A DNA stretch of 64,000 nt from Rhizobium tropici CIAT 899 (GTDB taxonomy: Bacteria; Pseudomonadota; Alphaproteobacteria; Rhizobiales; Rhizobiaceae), in the NCBI RefSeq assembly GCF_000330885.1, contig NC_020061.1:62001-126000 (forward strand), in the 5' to 3' direction. The position numbers and the translations under genes were made by a program. Positions 11,483-20,535 of this stretch are shown here, piece after piece (positions within the stretch are counted from its first letter, which is position 1; each line of letters opens with the position of its first letter). The notes under the pieces are model-generated. The model had not been told where the DNA came from. It searched no databases and saw only the letters and a list, made by a program, of their open reading frames with translations.

Positions 11483-12481
11483 TCATGCGCATGGCGCGTG
11501 CGTGAACAGATATGCGTTGGCCCGCTGCAGGATCTGCGCCAACCGTTCCGCACGCGGCCCCAGCGGGGCGATGGCATCCTCCGCGTCGCGCAACAGATCC
11601 GCGACGAACTGGCGCGCTGCCTTTAGCCCCATGATCGACGCGCAGGTCGGCTTCTGCGCCGCCGCGTCCTTGCCGGGCGTCTTGCCAAGGGTCGCTTTAT
11701 CCGCTGTCGCGTCGACAATGTCGTCGACCACCTGCAACGCCAGGCCGAAACAGGCGCTGTAGCGATCGAGCGCACAGTACAGCTCAGCGTTCGCGGCATC
11801 CTCCGCGATGGCGCATAGTGCGCCCATGCGAACGGACGCGCGCACTAGCGCTCCGGTCTTCATGCGGTGCATCGCCAAGATCCTGCCCAGCTCAACGTGC
11901 TTTCCAACCAGCGACAGATCTATGGCCTGCCCGCCTGCGGCACCCTCGGCGGACACTGCCTGCGCCAGTTCGCGCACGAGCGCGATACGGTTGTCGCCCG
12001 GGGCATCAAGGCTCGCCAGGGTCAGGAAGGCGTGCGCCTGCAGTGCATCCCCGACCAGGATCGCAGTTGCTTCGCCGAACTTGACGTGCACGGTCGGAAG
12101 GCCGCGGCGAAGCACGTCGTCGTCCATTGCGGGCAGGTCGTCGTGGACCAGGGTACAGGCGTGCATCATCTCGATGGCGGCGCCGACGACGTCGAGCATG
12201 TGCGCCGGGGTGTCGGCCAGTTCGCCGGCAGCCAGACAGAGCAAGGCGCGGGTGCGCTTCCCGCCATGCAAGGTAGCGTAGCGCATCGCCGCCATCAGCT
12301 CGGTCTCACCGTCGTCCTCGGGGCAGAGAAGACGCGTCAGCGCCTGTTCGACCCGCTTTGCGCCGTCCTGCATCCAGATCTCCGGCAGCAGCCTGCCGGA
12401 TGCGCCGGGCGCCTGCGCGCCCAATCCGCCGAGCGCGGAAATGCCAGTTTGGTCATCGTGTAGCGTGGAACCGGTCTGCAT
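11483..12481 (-). CDS. ggps: Geranylgeranyl diphosphate synthase (GGPS)
   Basis: A 332-residue trans-isoprenyl diphosphate synthase making the C20 precursor for gibberellin. The first aspartate-rich motif is LVHDDLPAMDDDVLRRG and the second is VVDDIVDAT. The helix-D region GGKRTRALLCL is also present. It is full length with both catalytic motifs intact. This matters because ggps is reported to be broken in some rhizobial copies of this operon. It lies 105 bp downstream of cyp117 and 181 bp upstream of cps, all on one strand. Confidence 0.93.
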   Translation of the reverse strand: MQTGSTLHDDQTGISALGGLGAQAPGASGRLLPEIWMQDGAKRVEQALTRLLCPEDDGETELMAAMRYATLHGGKRTRALLCLAAGELADTPAHMLDVVGAAIEMMHACTLVHDDLPAMDDDVLRRGLPTVHVKFGEATAILVGDALQAHAFLTLASLDAPGDNRIALVRELAQAVSAEGAAGGQAIDLSLVGKHVELGRILAMHRMKTGALVRASVRMGALCAIAEDAANAELYCALDRYSACFGLALQVVDDIVDATADKATLGKTPGKDAAAQKPTCASIMGLKAARQFVADLLRDAEDAIAPLGPRAERLAQILQRANAYLFTHAPCA

Positions 12482-12586
12482 GTTGTCAATGTCCTTGTTC
12501 CTGACAGGAGAGGGCCACGGCGAGCGGCGAACCGCCTTAGCGTTGCCGGCGTCGCTGCCACGCCACGCGGAGCTTGCGACGCCAGC

Positions 12587-13924
12587 TCATGAGAATCCGA
12601 TGCGGATTTTCATGGAGGGCTGTGCTGTCGGGTAATAGCGCCGGCCTTTTTCAGCGTCGCTCAGCAACCGCGGCCGCACCCCGGCCTTGTGCATGGTCAG
12701 TGCCAAGGCGATGCCGAACTGCACCAGTTCCAGCCATACCAGGTGGTAGCCGATGCAGACGTGTGGGCCGCTGCCGAACTGCAGCATGTCCACCGGCCGG
12801 ATCGGCCCCGTGCGTTGTAGCCACCGCGCCAGGCGGAACTGATCAGGCGCCTCGTGCAGCAGCGGTGAGGTCGAGAAATGCAGCAGCGGGATGCCCAGAC
12901 TGGTGCCCGCAGGAATGCGCCGCTGGCCGAGTTGTAATTCCTGCGTCGCGCGACGCGGTAAGAGCGAGGACGCCGGATGCATGCGCAGCGTCTCGCGAAA
13001 CAGCGCCTCGGCGACCGGGCACTGCGACAGGTCCGCGTGCCGGGTCGGCACCGCGCCCACGCGTTGCGCCTCCTCGACGAGGGAGTCCCACAGCTCAGGC
13101 TGCCGCGCCAGCTCGATCACCATCCAGGCCATCGTTGAGGCGGTGGTCTCGTGACCGGCAAGCAGCAGCAAGCGAACGTTGGCGACCAGGACGTCATCGG
13201 AGAGCGCGCCTTCGCTGCGATCGAACGCGCTCACCATGTCGTTGATCAACCCGGTGCGCGCGGCATGCGCGCGCGCGCCGCGGATGAACTGGCGCGACTG
13301 CGCGTCGATCCAGTCGCGGGCGGCGCGGCCGCGCCGAAAGGGCGTTCCGGGCAGGTCGATCGGCGGCGCGAGCATCAACTGCAGCAGTTGCCGGTACTTG
13401 CGATGCCACTCCGGCAGGTCTTGGGCGGGGATGCCCATGAGATAAAAGGTGAGCTTCAGCATCAAGTCGCCGGTCTCGGGCAGGATAGTTACTTCACCGC
13501 GCTCGCGCCATGCCTGCACCCGGGCCCGGATGACGGGCTCGAATAGCTCGCCAATGCCGGCCTCGGTCAGGCCCCTCGGCAGGAATGCCGACTTGATCCC
13601 ATCGCGCGCCTGCCGATGCGCGCTACCGTTCAGAGTGACCAACGTTCCGCCAAGGATTTCGGGTGCAATCTCTTCAATCAGTGCCGAGGACACGTCCTTG
13701 TGCCGGAGCAACGCAAACGCATCCGGATCCAGGCACGTCATCAGTTGTCCGGCAGGGCCAAAATCCAGCCAGAAATGGCTGCCCAGCGTCCGTTCCGCGC
13801 GCCGCAGCAGGCGCGGCAGGTCACAAACGATGGCGGGAAGATGCCCGACCAGGGGGAAAGCGCCGGGCATGACCGGGATGTCGTCCCGCAGCCGGTGCCG
13901 ACGGTTCAGCGGGTTGAGCAGCAT
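12587..13924 (-). CDS. cyp117: Cytochrome P450 CYP117 (ent-kaurene oxidase)
   Basis: A 445-residue P450 with the I-helix oxygen-binding motif LLLAGHETTASTM, the K-helix ExxR (FRETLRMHP) and the haem-binding loop QFGSGPHVCIGYHL with its axial cysteine. By operon position and family it is CYP117, which oxidises ent-kaurene in three steps to ent-kaurenoic acid in characterised rhizobia. It is cytosolic with no membrane anchor, as usual for bacterial P450s. The start at 13924 lies 5 bp after the sdr stop, so the two are co-translated. All key residues are present. Confidence 0.92.
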   Translation of the reverse strand: MLLNPLNRRHRLRDDIPVMPGAFPLVGHLPAIVCDLPRLLRRAERTLGSHFWLDFGPAGQLMTCLDPDAFALLRHKDVSSALIEEIAPEILGGTLVTLNGSAHRQARDGIKSAFLPRGLTEAGIGELFEPVIRARVQAWRERGEVTILPETGDLMLKLTFYLMGIPAQDLPEWHRKYRQLLQLMLAPPIDLPGTPFRRGRAARDWIDAQSRQFIRGARAHAARTGLINDMVSAFDRSEGALSDDVLVANVRLLLLAGHETTASTMAWMVIELARQPELWDSLVEEAQRVGAVPTRHADLSQCPVAEALFRETLRMHPASSLLPRRATQELQLGQRRIPAGTSLGIPLLHFSTSPLLHEAPDQFRLARWLQRTGPIRPVDMLQFGSGPHVCIGYHLVWLELVQFGIALALTMHKAGVRPRLLSDAEKGRRYYPTAQPSMKIRIGFS

Positions 13925-13929
13925 GTCTA

Positions 13930-14775
13930 TTACCTCTCTGGCGCCGCGGCCGCTTCGGCGGTGTCACTGGTCGGCCGCGCGGCACGGCTGTTGCCACCAT
14001 CGGCGTATGTCGGCACATGCGTCAGCATGCCGCCGTCGATGCACACGACTTGGCCGGTGATGAACGCAGCATCGTCGGAGAGCAGGAAAGCCACCAGCGC
14101 GGCCACGTCCTCGGGGCGGCCGACGTGCCGCAGGAGCTGGTGCCGGCGCAGATGCCGTTGCATGCACTCGTCCAACTTGTCGAGGAGACGTTCGGTCATG
14201 ATAAGACCCGGCGCAACCGCGTTGCAGCGGATCTGCGCGTGACCATATTGGGTGGCGAGCGAGGCCGACAGCATATTCATCGCGGCCTTCGACGCGGCGT
14301 AGGAGGTCAGCGCGGTGTCACCGCTGAGCCCCTGGCACGAGGACATGTTGACGATCGCGCCACCGCCACGGGCGATCATGCGCGGAATGGCCTGGCGGCA
14401 GCAGAGCAGCGTGCCGCGCAGATTAGTCGCCATCGTTTCATCCCAAACCGCCAGGTCCAGATCGAGGATCGCGCGGTCGCATGGGGTCAGATGCATGGCG
14501 CTCGCGTTGTTCACCAGCAGATCGACCCCACCGAAGTGCCGCTCCGCCGCCTCAAATAGCGCGGCCACAGCCTGCGCATCGGCGATGTCCATGGCCAAGG
14601 CCAGCGCGTGGCCAGCTTCGGCCGCGATCTGCGCCGTGCACGCGGTGGCCGCTGAGCCGTCAATGTCGGCCACGACCACCCTGCCGCCCTCGCGCGCAAT
14701 GGCGAGGGCGCATGACTTCCCGATGCCGGCGCCGGCGCCGGTCACCACGGCCACCTTGCCCTCAAACCGTCCCAT
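13930..14775 (-). CDS. sdr: Short-chain dehydrogenase/reductase of the gibberellin operon (SDR-GA)
   Basis: A 281-residue classical SDR. The NAD-binding TGAGAGIGKS motif sits at the N-terminus, followed by NNASA, the catalytic serine region NMSSCQG and the active-site tyrosine/lysine in SYAASKAAMN. In this pathway the SDR completes oxidation of gibberellin A12-aldehyde to GA12. The ATG at 14773-14775 follows AGGAGGA and overlaps the end of the ferredoxin gene by 14 bp. An upstream extension of the frame is not used. The C-terminal tail of about 30 residues is alanine-rich and variable. Confidence 0.92.
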   Translation of the reverse strand: MGRFEGKVAVVTGAGAGIGKSCALAIAREGGRVVVADIDGSAATACTAQIAAEAGHALALAMDIADAQAVAALFEAAERHFGGVDLLVNNASAMHLTPCDRAILDLDLAVWDETMATNLRGTLLCCRQAIPRMIARGGGAIVNMSSCQGLSGDTALTSYAASKAAMNMLSASLATQYGHAQIRCNAVAPGLIMTERLLDKLDECMQRHLRRHQLLRHVGRPEDVAALVAFLLSDDAAFITGQVVCIDGGMLTHVPTYADGGNSRAARPTSDTAEAAAAPER

Positions 14776-15070
14776 CGTGTCCTCCTGGATTGCATTGGTC
14801 TTTCGTGGCATGTCGCTCGGCCTCTGCCAGAGAAGGCGTAGGGTCGGCCCGGGCTGGCTCGCCATCCCCAGCGGCGCTTTCGACGACCCAAATGGCGGCA
14901 ACTGGGCACTGGCTGGCAGCGAGCCGCACGGCGGCGTGCAGCGCTTGGGGGACCGTCACCACGCACACTTCGGCCACGCCGTCCAGTTCGCGCTGGCGAA
15001 AGACGCCCGGCAGGGTTAGCACACACTGCCCAGTGGTTCCGCAAAGATCCTGGTCGACCACGACGCGCAT
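14762..15070 (-). CDS. fd: 3Fe-4S-type ferredoxin of the gibberellin operon (Fd-GA)
   Basis: A 102-residue ferredoxin. The cysteines are in DLCGTTGQCVL (C-x5-C) and AASQCPVAA, the pattern of bacterial 3Fe-4S P450-partner ferredoxins. In characterised operons it supplies electrons to CYP114 for the ring contraction to GA12-aldehyde. The ATG at 15068-15070 lies one base after the cyp114 stop, so translation is coupled. The 3' end overlaps the sdr start by 14 bp. The C-terminal 40 residues extend beyond the fold and look disordered. Confidence 0.9.
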   Translation of the reverse strand: MRVVVDQDLCGTTGQCVLTLPGVFRQRELDGVAEVCVVTVPQALHAAVRLAASQCPVAAIWVVESAAGDGEPARADPTPSLAEAERHATKDQCNPGGHDGTV

Positions 15071-15071
15071 C

Positions 15072-16364
15072 TCAGCGCCCCGCCTGCGCATGCAGCCGCA
15101 CGGGCAGGGCGCGGAATGTCCTAAGGAACGCGGATGGCTCCAGGGTCGGCTGATCGGCGAGTACGAGCGTAGGGAAGCGCGCCTCGATCCGCGGCAGGCT
15201 CTCGGCTAATTGCACCCGGGCCAGTTGCGCCCCGAGGCAGAAGTGGATGCCGTGGCCGAAGCTCAGCATGATCTTCCCGTCAATCGACATGCCAGGACTG
15301 GTGCCGTAGAACCGTACGGGGTCGAAGCGGTCGGGATCGGCAAAGGCGTCCGGGTCACGATTGCCGGCGGCGATCAGCACGCGCACGTCCGCGTTCTTCG
15401 GGATTACCACGCCGCCCAGTTCGATGTCGCGCTGTGCGATTCGCGGAATGGAGCTGAACATGGCGGGTGCGTTGCAGCGCAAGACTTCTTCGACGAATGC
15501 CTCGACCCCCTTGGCATCTCCCTGCAGCCAGTGCCGCTGTTCGGGATGCGCCAGCATCGCCAGGACCGCATGGTCAATGGTCGCAGCAGTGGTGGCGAAG
15601 CCACCCAGCAGCATGCCCCATAGCATGCTGATCAACTCCACATCCGACAGCATATCGGCATCATCGCCGTGTGCGCCGACCAGCATCGACACGACGTCCT
15701 GGCGGGGATCGGTGCGCCTGCGCTGTATGAGGTCGCCGAAGTAGGCCTTAACTTTGGCGCTGGCTGCGTCCGCCTCGGCGAGCTGGGGATCGCTGGCGTG
15801 CGGGCTCAGGCCTTCCAGGATGGCGCCGATGTTGGCGGCGAGCCCGAACATGTCCTCCTGGGGTATGCCGAACAGTTCGGCAAAGACCAGCATTGGCAAG
15901 GCAAGCGCGAATTCGCGATGCAGGTCCACTGCCTCCCCGCGCTCAAGCGCGTGCGCCATGCCGTCCAGGCGCGCTGCGACGATGTGCACTATGCTCGGCC
16001 GCAGGTTGTCGATCTCGCGCATCGTGAAATCGCGGGAGATCAGCCGGCGCAGACGCGTATGCGTCGGTGGATCCTTCATCGCTAAAGTGGACGCCAGCAG
16101 ATTGAGCGACAGGCTGGTTGCCGCACGCGGGAAATAGCGCGCCAGTTCGCCCGGCGCCGGTCCCCGAAACGCATCGCCCGTGGCCTTGAGTGCCCAGTAG
16201 ATGTCGGCGTGGCGGCTCAACAGAAAGAGGCCTGACGCTGCCCGGTGCACCGGATCGTGCTCGCGCAACCACCGCATGAACGGATATGGGTCGTGGATGC
16301 ACGCCGGCGACGCGAGTTCGGCGAAGGCGTCCCGGCATACCGCGGTTGTTTCTTTCACGTCCAT
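15072..16364 (-). CDS. cyp114: Cytochrome P450 CYP114
   Basis: A 430-residue P450 with the I-helix [14 protein letters not shown], the ExxR motif in VEEVLRCN and the haem loop [18 protein letters not shown] with the axial cysteine. The GGFATT sequence replaces the usual AGxET, with alanine in place of the acidic residue. CYP114 with its ferredoxin turns ent-kaurenoic acid into GA12-aldehyde, including the B-ring contraction. The atypical I-helix fits an unusual chemistry. It is tightly linked to fd (one-base gap) and lies 89 bp after cyp112. Confidence 0.92.
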   Translation of the reverse strand: MDVKETTAVCRDAFAELASPACIHDPYPFMRWLREHDPVHRAASGLFLLSRHADIYWALKATGDAFRGPAPGELARYFPRAATSLSLNLLASTLAMKDPPTHTRLRRLISRDFTMREIDNLRPSIVHIVAARLDGMAHALERGEAVDLHREFALALPMLVFAELFGIPQEDMFGLAANIGAILEGLSPHASDPQLAEADAASAKVKAYFGDLIQRRRTDPRQDVVSMLVGAHGDDADMLSDVELISMLWGMLLGGFATTAATIDHAVLAMLAHPEQRHWLQGDAKGVEAFVEEVLRCNAPAMFSSIPRIAQRDIELGGVVIPKNADVRVLIAAGNRDPDAFADPDRFDPVRFYGTSPGMSIDGKIMLSFGHGIHFCLGAQLARVQLAESLPRIEARFPTLVLADQPTLEPSAFLRTFRALPVRLHAQAGR

Positions 16365-16453
16365 CTTGGTTACCTGTTGGTTGCTGATCTGGCCGGCGCG
16401 CCAGGCGCGCCGGCCATGCGGAGAAGATCACGATCCCCAGCGGCTTCCACGCA

Positions 16454-17656
16454 TCACCAGAACACCGGAAACTCCTCGAACCCGCCGGTGATGATCTCCT
16501 TGCGCAACTTCAGTTTTTCGGGCGCCACGGCGAGGCGCAGCGCGGGAAAGCGCTGAAAGATCGAACCGAACACCGCCTTGAGTTCCAGCCTGGCTAGCGC
16601 AACGCCGATGCAATAGTGCGGCCCGTAGGAGAACGCCAAGTGGGGCTTTCCTTCGCGTCCGATGTCGAAGATTTCCGGGTCCTCGAAATGGCGCGGATCG
16701 AACGCCGTCGCCGGCAGGCCGACCAGCACCTTGCTCTCCGCGGGAATACGCACGCCCGCTATGGTCACGTCGGTTCTCGGGTAGCGCATGACGCCGTCCC
16801 AGCCCGCGCCCGGGGGGTACATACGCAGGATTTCCTCCACTGTCTTGTCCACAAGGGATGGATCGCCGACCAGGCGTTCGCGCTGTTGCGGATGACGGAA
16901 CATCGCCAGCAGGCCGAATTCGATCTGCGCGACGGTGCTCTCGTGCCCCGCCACCAGCATGCCCGCCGCCAGGCCGATCGCCTCTTCCTCGGTCGCTTTG
17001 CCCTGATCGACCGCCGCGAGCAGATCCGTCAGCAGGTTGTCGCCGGGGTCCTCGCGCTTGTCCCGCATCTTGCCGCGAATGTAGGCGCGCAGCTCTTCCC
17101 AGGCCAGGCGCGACGCGCTGCGCGGGCCGCTTTCATGCTGGTGCGTCATCACCTCGTCGGACAGCCCGGCGAAAAAGGCGTGATCCTCATAGAGCACGCC
17201 CATCAGCGCGCTAATGACAATGGCCGGAAGCGGAAAGGAGAGGTGGAGCCGCAGGTCGGCGGGCTGGGGCTGGGCCGCCAGCGTCTCAAACAACTGCGCG
17301 GCGATCGCCTCGACCTTCTGCGCGAGCAGCTCCATATTGCGGTCGCTGAAGGCCCGTCCCACGATCGTGCGTAACCGCGCATGCTCGTCCCCCTCGTGCG
17401 AGACCAGCCACCCCGGCGAACCGAGAATCACTGAATCCGGGGTAAATGCCGCCGGCGGCATCCCCGCGGGCCGGAATGCAGTGTCGGAGAGCACCGCCTT
17501 GGCCTCGTCGTAGCCTGTCACCCACCAGCCTTCGTGCCCGGACGGGAAGCGCACGCGATGGATCGGACCGTTGGCGCTTAGCGTTAGCATCTCGGGCGAG
17601 GGCTCGATGTGATTGAGGCGCCACATCGGCAGCGTCGGCAAGGGTTGTTCGGACAT
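16454..17656 (-). CDS. cyp112: Cytochrome P450 CYP112
   Basis: A 400-residue P450, the first intact gene of the gibberellin operon. Motifs are the I-helix GMLVAGHESTVAQ, ExxR in VEEILRMYPPG and the haem loop FSYGPHYCIGVALARLEL. In studied rhizobia CYP112 removes carbon 20, converting GA12 through GA15 and GA24 to GA9. The ATG at 17654-17656 lies 9 bp downstream of the stop of a decayed P450 fragment (probable cyp115). Without cyp115, GA9 rather than bioactive GA4 is the expected end product. Confidence 0.92.
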   Translation of the reverse strand: MSEQPLPTLPMWRLNHIEPSPEMLTLSANGPIHRVRFPSGHEGWWVTGYDEAKAVLSDTAFRPAGMPPAAFTPDSVILGSPGWLVSHEGDEHARLRTIVGRAFSDRNMELLAQKVEAIAAQLFETLAAQPQPADLRLHLSFPLPAIVISALMGVLYEDHAFFAGLSDEVMTHQHESGPRSASRLAWEELRAYIRGKMRDKREDPGDNLLTDLLAAVDQGKATEEEAIGLAAGMLVAGHESTVAQIEFGLLAMFRHPQQRERLVGDPSLVDKTVEEILRMYPPGAGWDGVMRYPRTDVTIAGVRIPAESKVLVGLPATAFDPRHFEDPEIFDIGREGKPHLAFSYGPHYCIGVALARLELKAVFGSIFQRFPALRLAVAPEKLKLRKEIITGGFEEFPVFW

Positions 17657-17665
17657 GGTGGCAGT

Positions 17666-17960
17666 TCACTCTCTAAGCGATGGAAAGGGCGGAAGGTGAC
17701 TGGCAGGCGACGGGCAGCGAACGACGGAAGACGGCATGGAGGCGATGTCCTCCACCGCGATTGTCAGCGCCAGGTCCTCCAGCGGCACGAACGGCGCGGG
17801 GAAGGTGCATCATAATTCTAGGCGCGCCGGCGCAGCGCCCAGGCGGAATTCCGACGCTTCGCCGAGCGACAGGTGCGGGTCGTGCCAGATGACGTCGAGC
17901 CTGTCGGAGTCGGCATAGATTGCCTAGTCGTAGAGCTTGGTGAATGAGGTTCGACCCTAC
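17666..17960 (-). pseudogene. 3' remnant of a cytochrome P450, probably cyp115
   Basis: The frame ending at 17666 reads AIYADSDRLDVIWHDPHLSL, then EFRLGAAPARLEL, then CTFPAPFVPLEDLALTIAVED. This is the end of a bacterial P450: the meander, the haem loop and the last helices. It carries in-frame stops at 17924-17926 and 17810-17812. In the haem loop the axial cysteine is replaced by arginine (EFRLG instead of HFCLG). Intact operons place cyp115, the GA9-to-GA4 3-oxidase, at exactly this position. The identity as cyp115 is inferred from position. Confidence 0.75.
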
Positions 17961-18184
17961 CCGCCAGCGACGTCTCCGCCAACACGACCTCCGGACCAGT
18001 CCCACACCGCCGGTGGCAGTTAAACTAGATCGCATCCAACACGTCCCTGCATTTTCTCGGGGTCCACAACCACGCGCCAAGTCATTCCCACAGCGAACCG
18101 TCGGATCAGACGCGAACAGCGACGCGGCGCCGTGTGCGTCCCAAAGACCATCGCACTGCGATTGGTGATGATGCCGCAAACAGA

Positions 18185-18199
18185 GCAAATCGCGTGCCG
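18185..18199 (-). promoter_or_regulatory. Sigma-54 (RpoN) -24/-12 promoter of the gibberellin operon
   Basis: On the minus strand the sequence is CGGCACG-CGAT-TTGC, with the invariant GG and GC separated by exactly ten bases. Only the first base deviates from TGGCACG-N4-TTGC. It lies about 225 bp upstream of the P450 remnant and about 530 bp upstream of cyp112. The NifA-type site 45 bp further upstream strengthens the call. Confidence 0.8.
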
Positions 18200-18243
18200 A
18201 AGTGAAATCGCAGGCTCAGCGGGCACTTCCTAGCGGCGCGTAG

Positions 18244-18259
18244 TGTCAGGTTACTGACA
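18244..18259 (-). promoter_or_regulatory. NifA upstream activator sequence
   Basis: A perfect TGT-N10-ACA palindrome (TGTCAGGTTACTGACA). Its centre is roughly 78 bp upstream of the predicted start site of the sigma-54 promoter at 18185-18199, a normal position for NifA binding. The arms extend as CAG/CTG, so the dyad is stronger than chance. Confidence 0.8.
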
Positions 18260-18984
18260 TTGAGTCTCAATGCCGACAACCGGCGGAGCAAGTGCCCGAC
18301 AAAGCCCTGTTCGTGCGCTGAATGTGAGGAGCTGTCCTTGCGCGATATTTCAAGCATCCGGATTGCCTGCAACAGGCGTGGTTTGCTGGAAACCACTCCG
18401 ATGTCGGCGGCAACGATCAGGAAAATGAAACCCGCTCTCCGACATCTCGCCGGGTCGGATGGGCATGCGACGCGGAAGCCGCAGGGTCGGGTCGCCGAGC
18501 TTGGGAACCTACCTGCCTTGGTAGTTCGCGCACGCGAAATGCGACTGGTATATTCCATATCGTGCATACGCTCCAACTAGCGACATGCTACCCGACTTTG
18601 CCCTGTCGAAGTAGGTAGTCGCGGGAAAAGCCGGACGATCTGCAAGCGCGTTCGGTTTTTTCTTTGTTAGGTTCTTCCCTCAAATAATGCGGTGAATGGA
18701 CTATCAGCGGGCGCGTTGCTATCTGCTACATGCGAACGAAATAGAAAGGGAGACCCGACACACGGGTCAGAGTTCCGGGTATCACCCTTCAAGTTGAAGG
18801 AAATTGGATTGTTTGCGCCGTCGCGGAAGGCGATGAATGGAACTCTTCTCGCTTTGCCATGAATCTTACATCCTCTCTAGTTGAGATATTTCTAAAGTAT
18901 CATCCTTGCCGATTGTCGTTCGAGGCGTGACAGGAGAGAGCGAATCTGCTTCTTCCTAATCAAAGCATTTTGGAAGACGCCAAT
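18260..18984. other. Non-coding stretch upstream of the NifA site
   Basis: No gene recognised on either strand. The sequence GGATTGTTTG at about 18804 resembles part of a reversed nod box but has no matching second half. Confidence 0.35.
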
Positions 18985-19260
18985 ATGGATGAAGCAGAAA
19001 ACGACCTGCGTTTGATCGCCGTTATGCGGCGCTACTTCGCTGTTAGGGACGAGCTGGCAGGTTTGAAGTCCGCGCTTGAGGACAAGCGAAAAGCGGCGGG
19101 AATCGCGGTCGGCGAATTTTATCACGTGCGCGCCGACAACCAGCATGCAAAGGATGTAAGTCGCACCGTCGCGCTGAGACGGGAGCTGGAGTTTCTGATG
19201 AGCCTTGCCGAAGGCTGGTCCCGGGGAGACATCATTCATCTCGCCCCATCAGCCGAATGA
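18985..19260 (+). CDS. Small hypothetical protein
   Basis: A protein of 91 residues rich in charged and helical residues (DEAENDLRLIAVMRRYFAVRD, then LAGLKSALEDKRKAAG). It has no signal peptide or membrane segment and I do not recognise the family. Codon use resembles that of surrounding symbiotic genes. The ATG at 18985 has GGAAG twelve bases upstream; an in-frame TTG at 18970 is possible. It is flanked by non-coding DNA and an intron relic, and nothing in the context indicates its role. Confidence 0.5.
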   Translation: MDEAENDLRLIAVMRRYFAVRDELAGLKSALEDKRKAAGIAVGEFYHVRADNQHAKDVSRTVALRRELEFLMSLAEGWSRGDIIHLAPSAE

Positions 19261-19289
19261 TCTGGCAAGCGCCGATGCTGCGGCGTGTC

Positions 19290-19640
19290 CTGTCGGGTTA
19301 GGAACGACCCCTCGCCGGGTCGCTCCTCCCTAAGACCGTACGCGCAGTTTCCCCGCATACGGCTCAAGCCTCCACTAGGCCCTGTTTGACCAGAGCCGCC
19401 AGTTCCTGTTTATCGGCAGAGTGGGCGGTTCCATCAGGCCGATCCGTAGTTTCCGAGGGCAGACCACGCCTGCGGCGAAGTAGCGGTCCCACATCGGATC
19501 AAACGGATTCGCTTCGGCCCGGATTTTGCGGTGGCGACGAATAGGAACGTCGGGTGTATGGAGTAACCGCCGGAACGTGATATTTCCGGCAGTATCCTCG
19601 ACTGCTGCGCGGAATACCCAGTCTCGCCCTCGCTATCGGC
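19290..19640 (-). mobile_element. Relic of a group II intron (3' end)
   Basis: On the minus strand 19365-19333 gives a domain V hairpin (GAGCCGTATGCG-GGGAAACTGC-GCGTACGG), one of the most conserved group II elements. A domain VI-like stem follows towards 19290. Upstream, out of a single frame, are codons for FRRLLHTPDVPIRRH and KIRAEANPFDPMWDRYFA, the C-terminal end of an intron-encoded reverse transcriptase. The rest of the intron is missing, so it is immobile. It is distinct from the complete intron at 38602-40524. Confidence 0.7.
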
Positions 19641-19889
19641 CCAGTGATCGGATGCGGCGCCATGTGAGGACTGCGTCTGGACCCGGAGGCGAGATTGATT
19701 GCTGGCGGGAAGCGTTAGCGGCTCAACCCGAAAAATAATGGCCATCCGAGTTCGCGAGCTTTCGGAAAGGCGAGTCAAGGAATCCGCCGGGATGGAAAAT
19801 GGTCTCTGCGCTTGCTGCGGGAAACGCCATCGTCCTTGCACCTTCGGAACTGCGGCCGTTCTCCATACCTCTACATCCCGACATCGCCA

Positions 19890-20165
19890 AGTGAGATTTA
19901 CGGAATCGACCGCCGCCGGCGGCGCGATCATGAAACGATCGCATCCACCCAAATCAAACTGATGACGCTCGAGCTCGGAGGCAAGAGTCTTCCGCGGACT
20001 TGAAGGTCGCGGCCCGCTTCGTCGCCCGCTTCGGCAGGCGTTGCGAGCGTCGCGGACGTTGCTCGTCGACATGACTTGGTGCCGCAGCGGATTTACACCT
20101 GGCGCCGGCAGTTTGCGAAGAGGGCAGAAGTGCCCGGTGACGATTGGGCCAAGCAGCGAGTTTGA
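19890..20165 (+). pseudogene. Relic of IS66-family tnpA
   Basis: One frame reads ASVADVARRHDLVPQRIYTW followed by RRQFAKRAE, the helix-turn-helix of IS66 OrfA. A little upstream in another frame EIYGIDRRRRRDHETIAS resembles its N-terminus. Frameshifts and stops separate the parts and no other IS66 gene follows. It lies directly upstream of a truncated nod box and may mark the breakpoint that removed that box's 5' half. Confidence 0.6.
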
Positions 20166-20201
20166 GGAACGCCAGAGACATGCCGGCCGCGAATTGTATT
20201 C

Positions 20202-20221
20202 ATTCAAACAATCAATTTTAC
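20202..20221 (+). promoter_or_regulatory. Nod-box 3' half (possibly truncated nod box)
   Basis: ATTCAAACAATCAATTTTAC matches the conserved 3' core of nod boxes at nearly every position. The upstream ATCCA...GATG half is not recognisable and IS66-derived sequence ends about 35 bp upstream. It points toward the glycosyltransferase gene 475 bp away. Whether NodD can still bind is open. Confidence 0.55.
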
Positions 20222-20535
20222 GCAGCGCCCCGAACGCCTTAAAAATTGCAGGACAGATGGAGTCGAACGAAACCTGAGCGGGTAAGTCATTGAGTTCGCT
20301 GCCCGCGAGCTGAAGACGACCGGGGAGTCTTCAAGTCCATCCGCAGATGCGTGCGACGGACGTAAGTTCGCAAGACGATATCACCTTTGTCGAGGTCGGC
20401 TAAGCAGCTAGACCTTTCCGGCCGATTGTGCCAACTCCCGACCAGGTTGAGCTGTGTGCAATCGGGGAGTCCTTTCGGGTTTACGGCACCTGCTAGAACG
20501 TGTGTGACGGCCGCAAGGGAGCATCATCTTTCTAA

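Noticed and set aside
18795..18850. Reversed nod box around GGATTGTTTG
   Set aside because: No CATC or TGGAT half site at the required distance.
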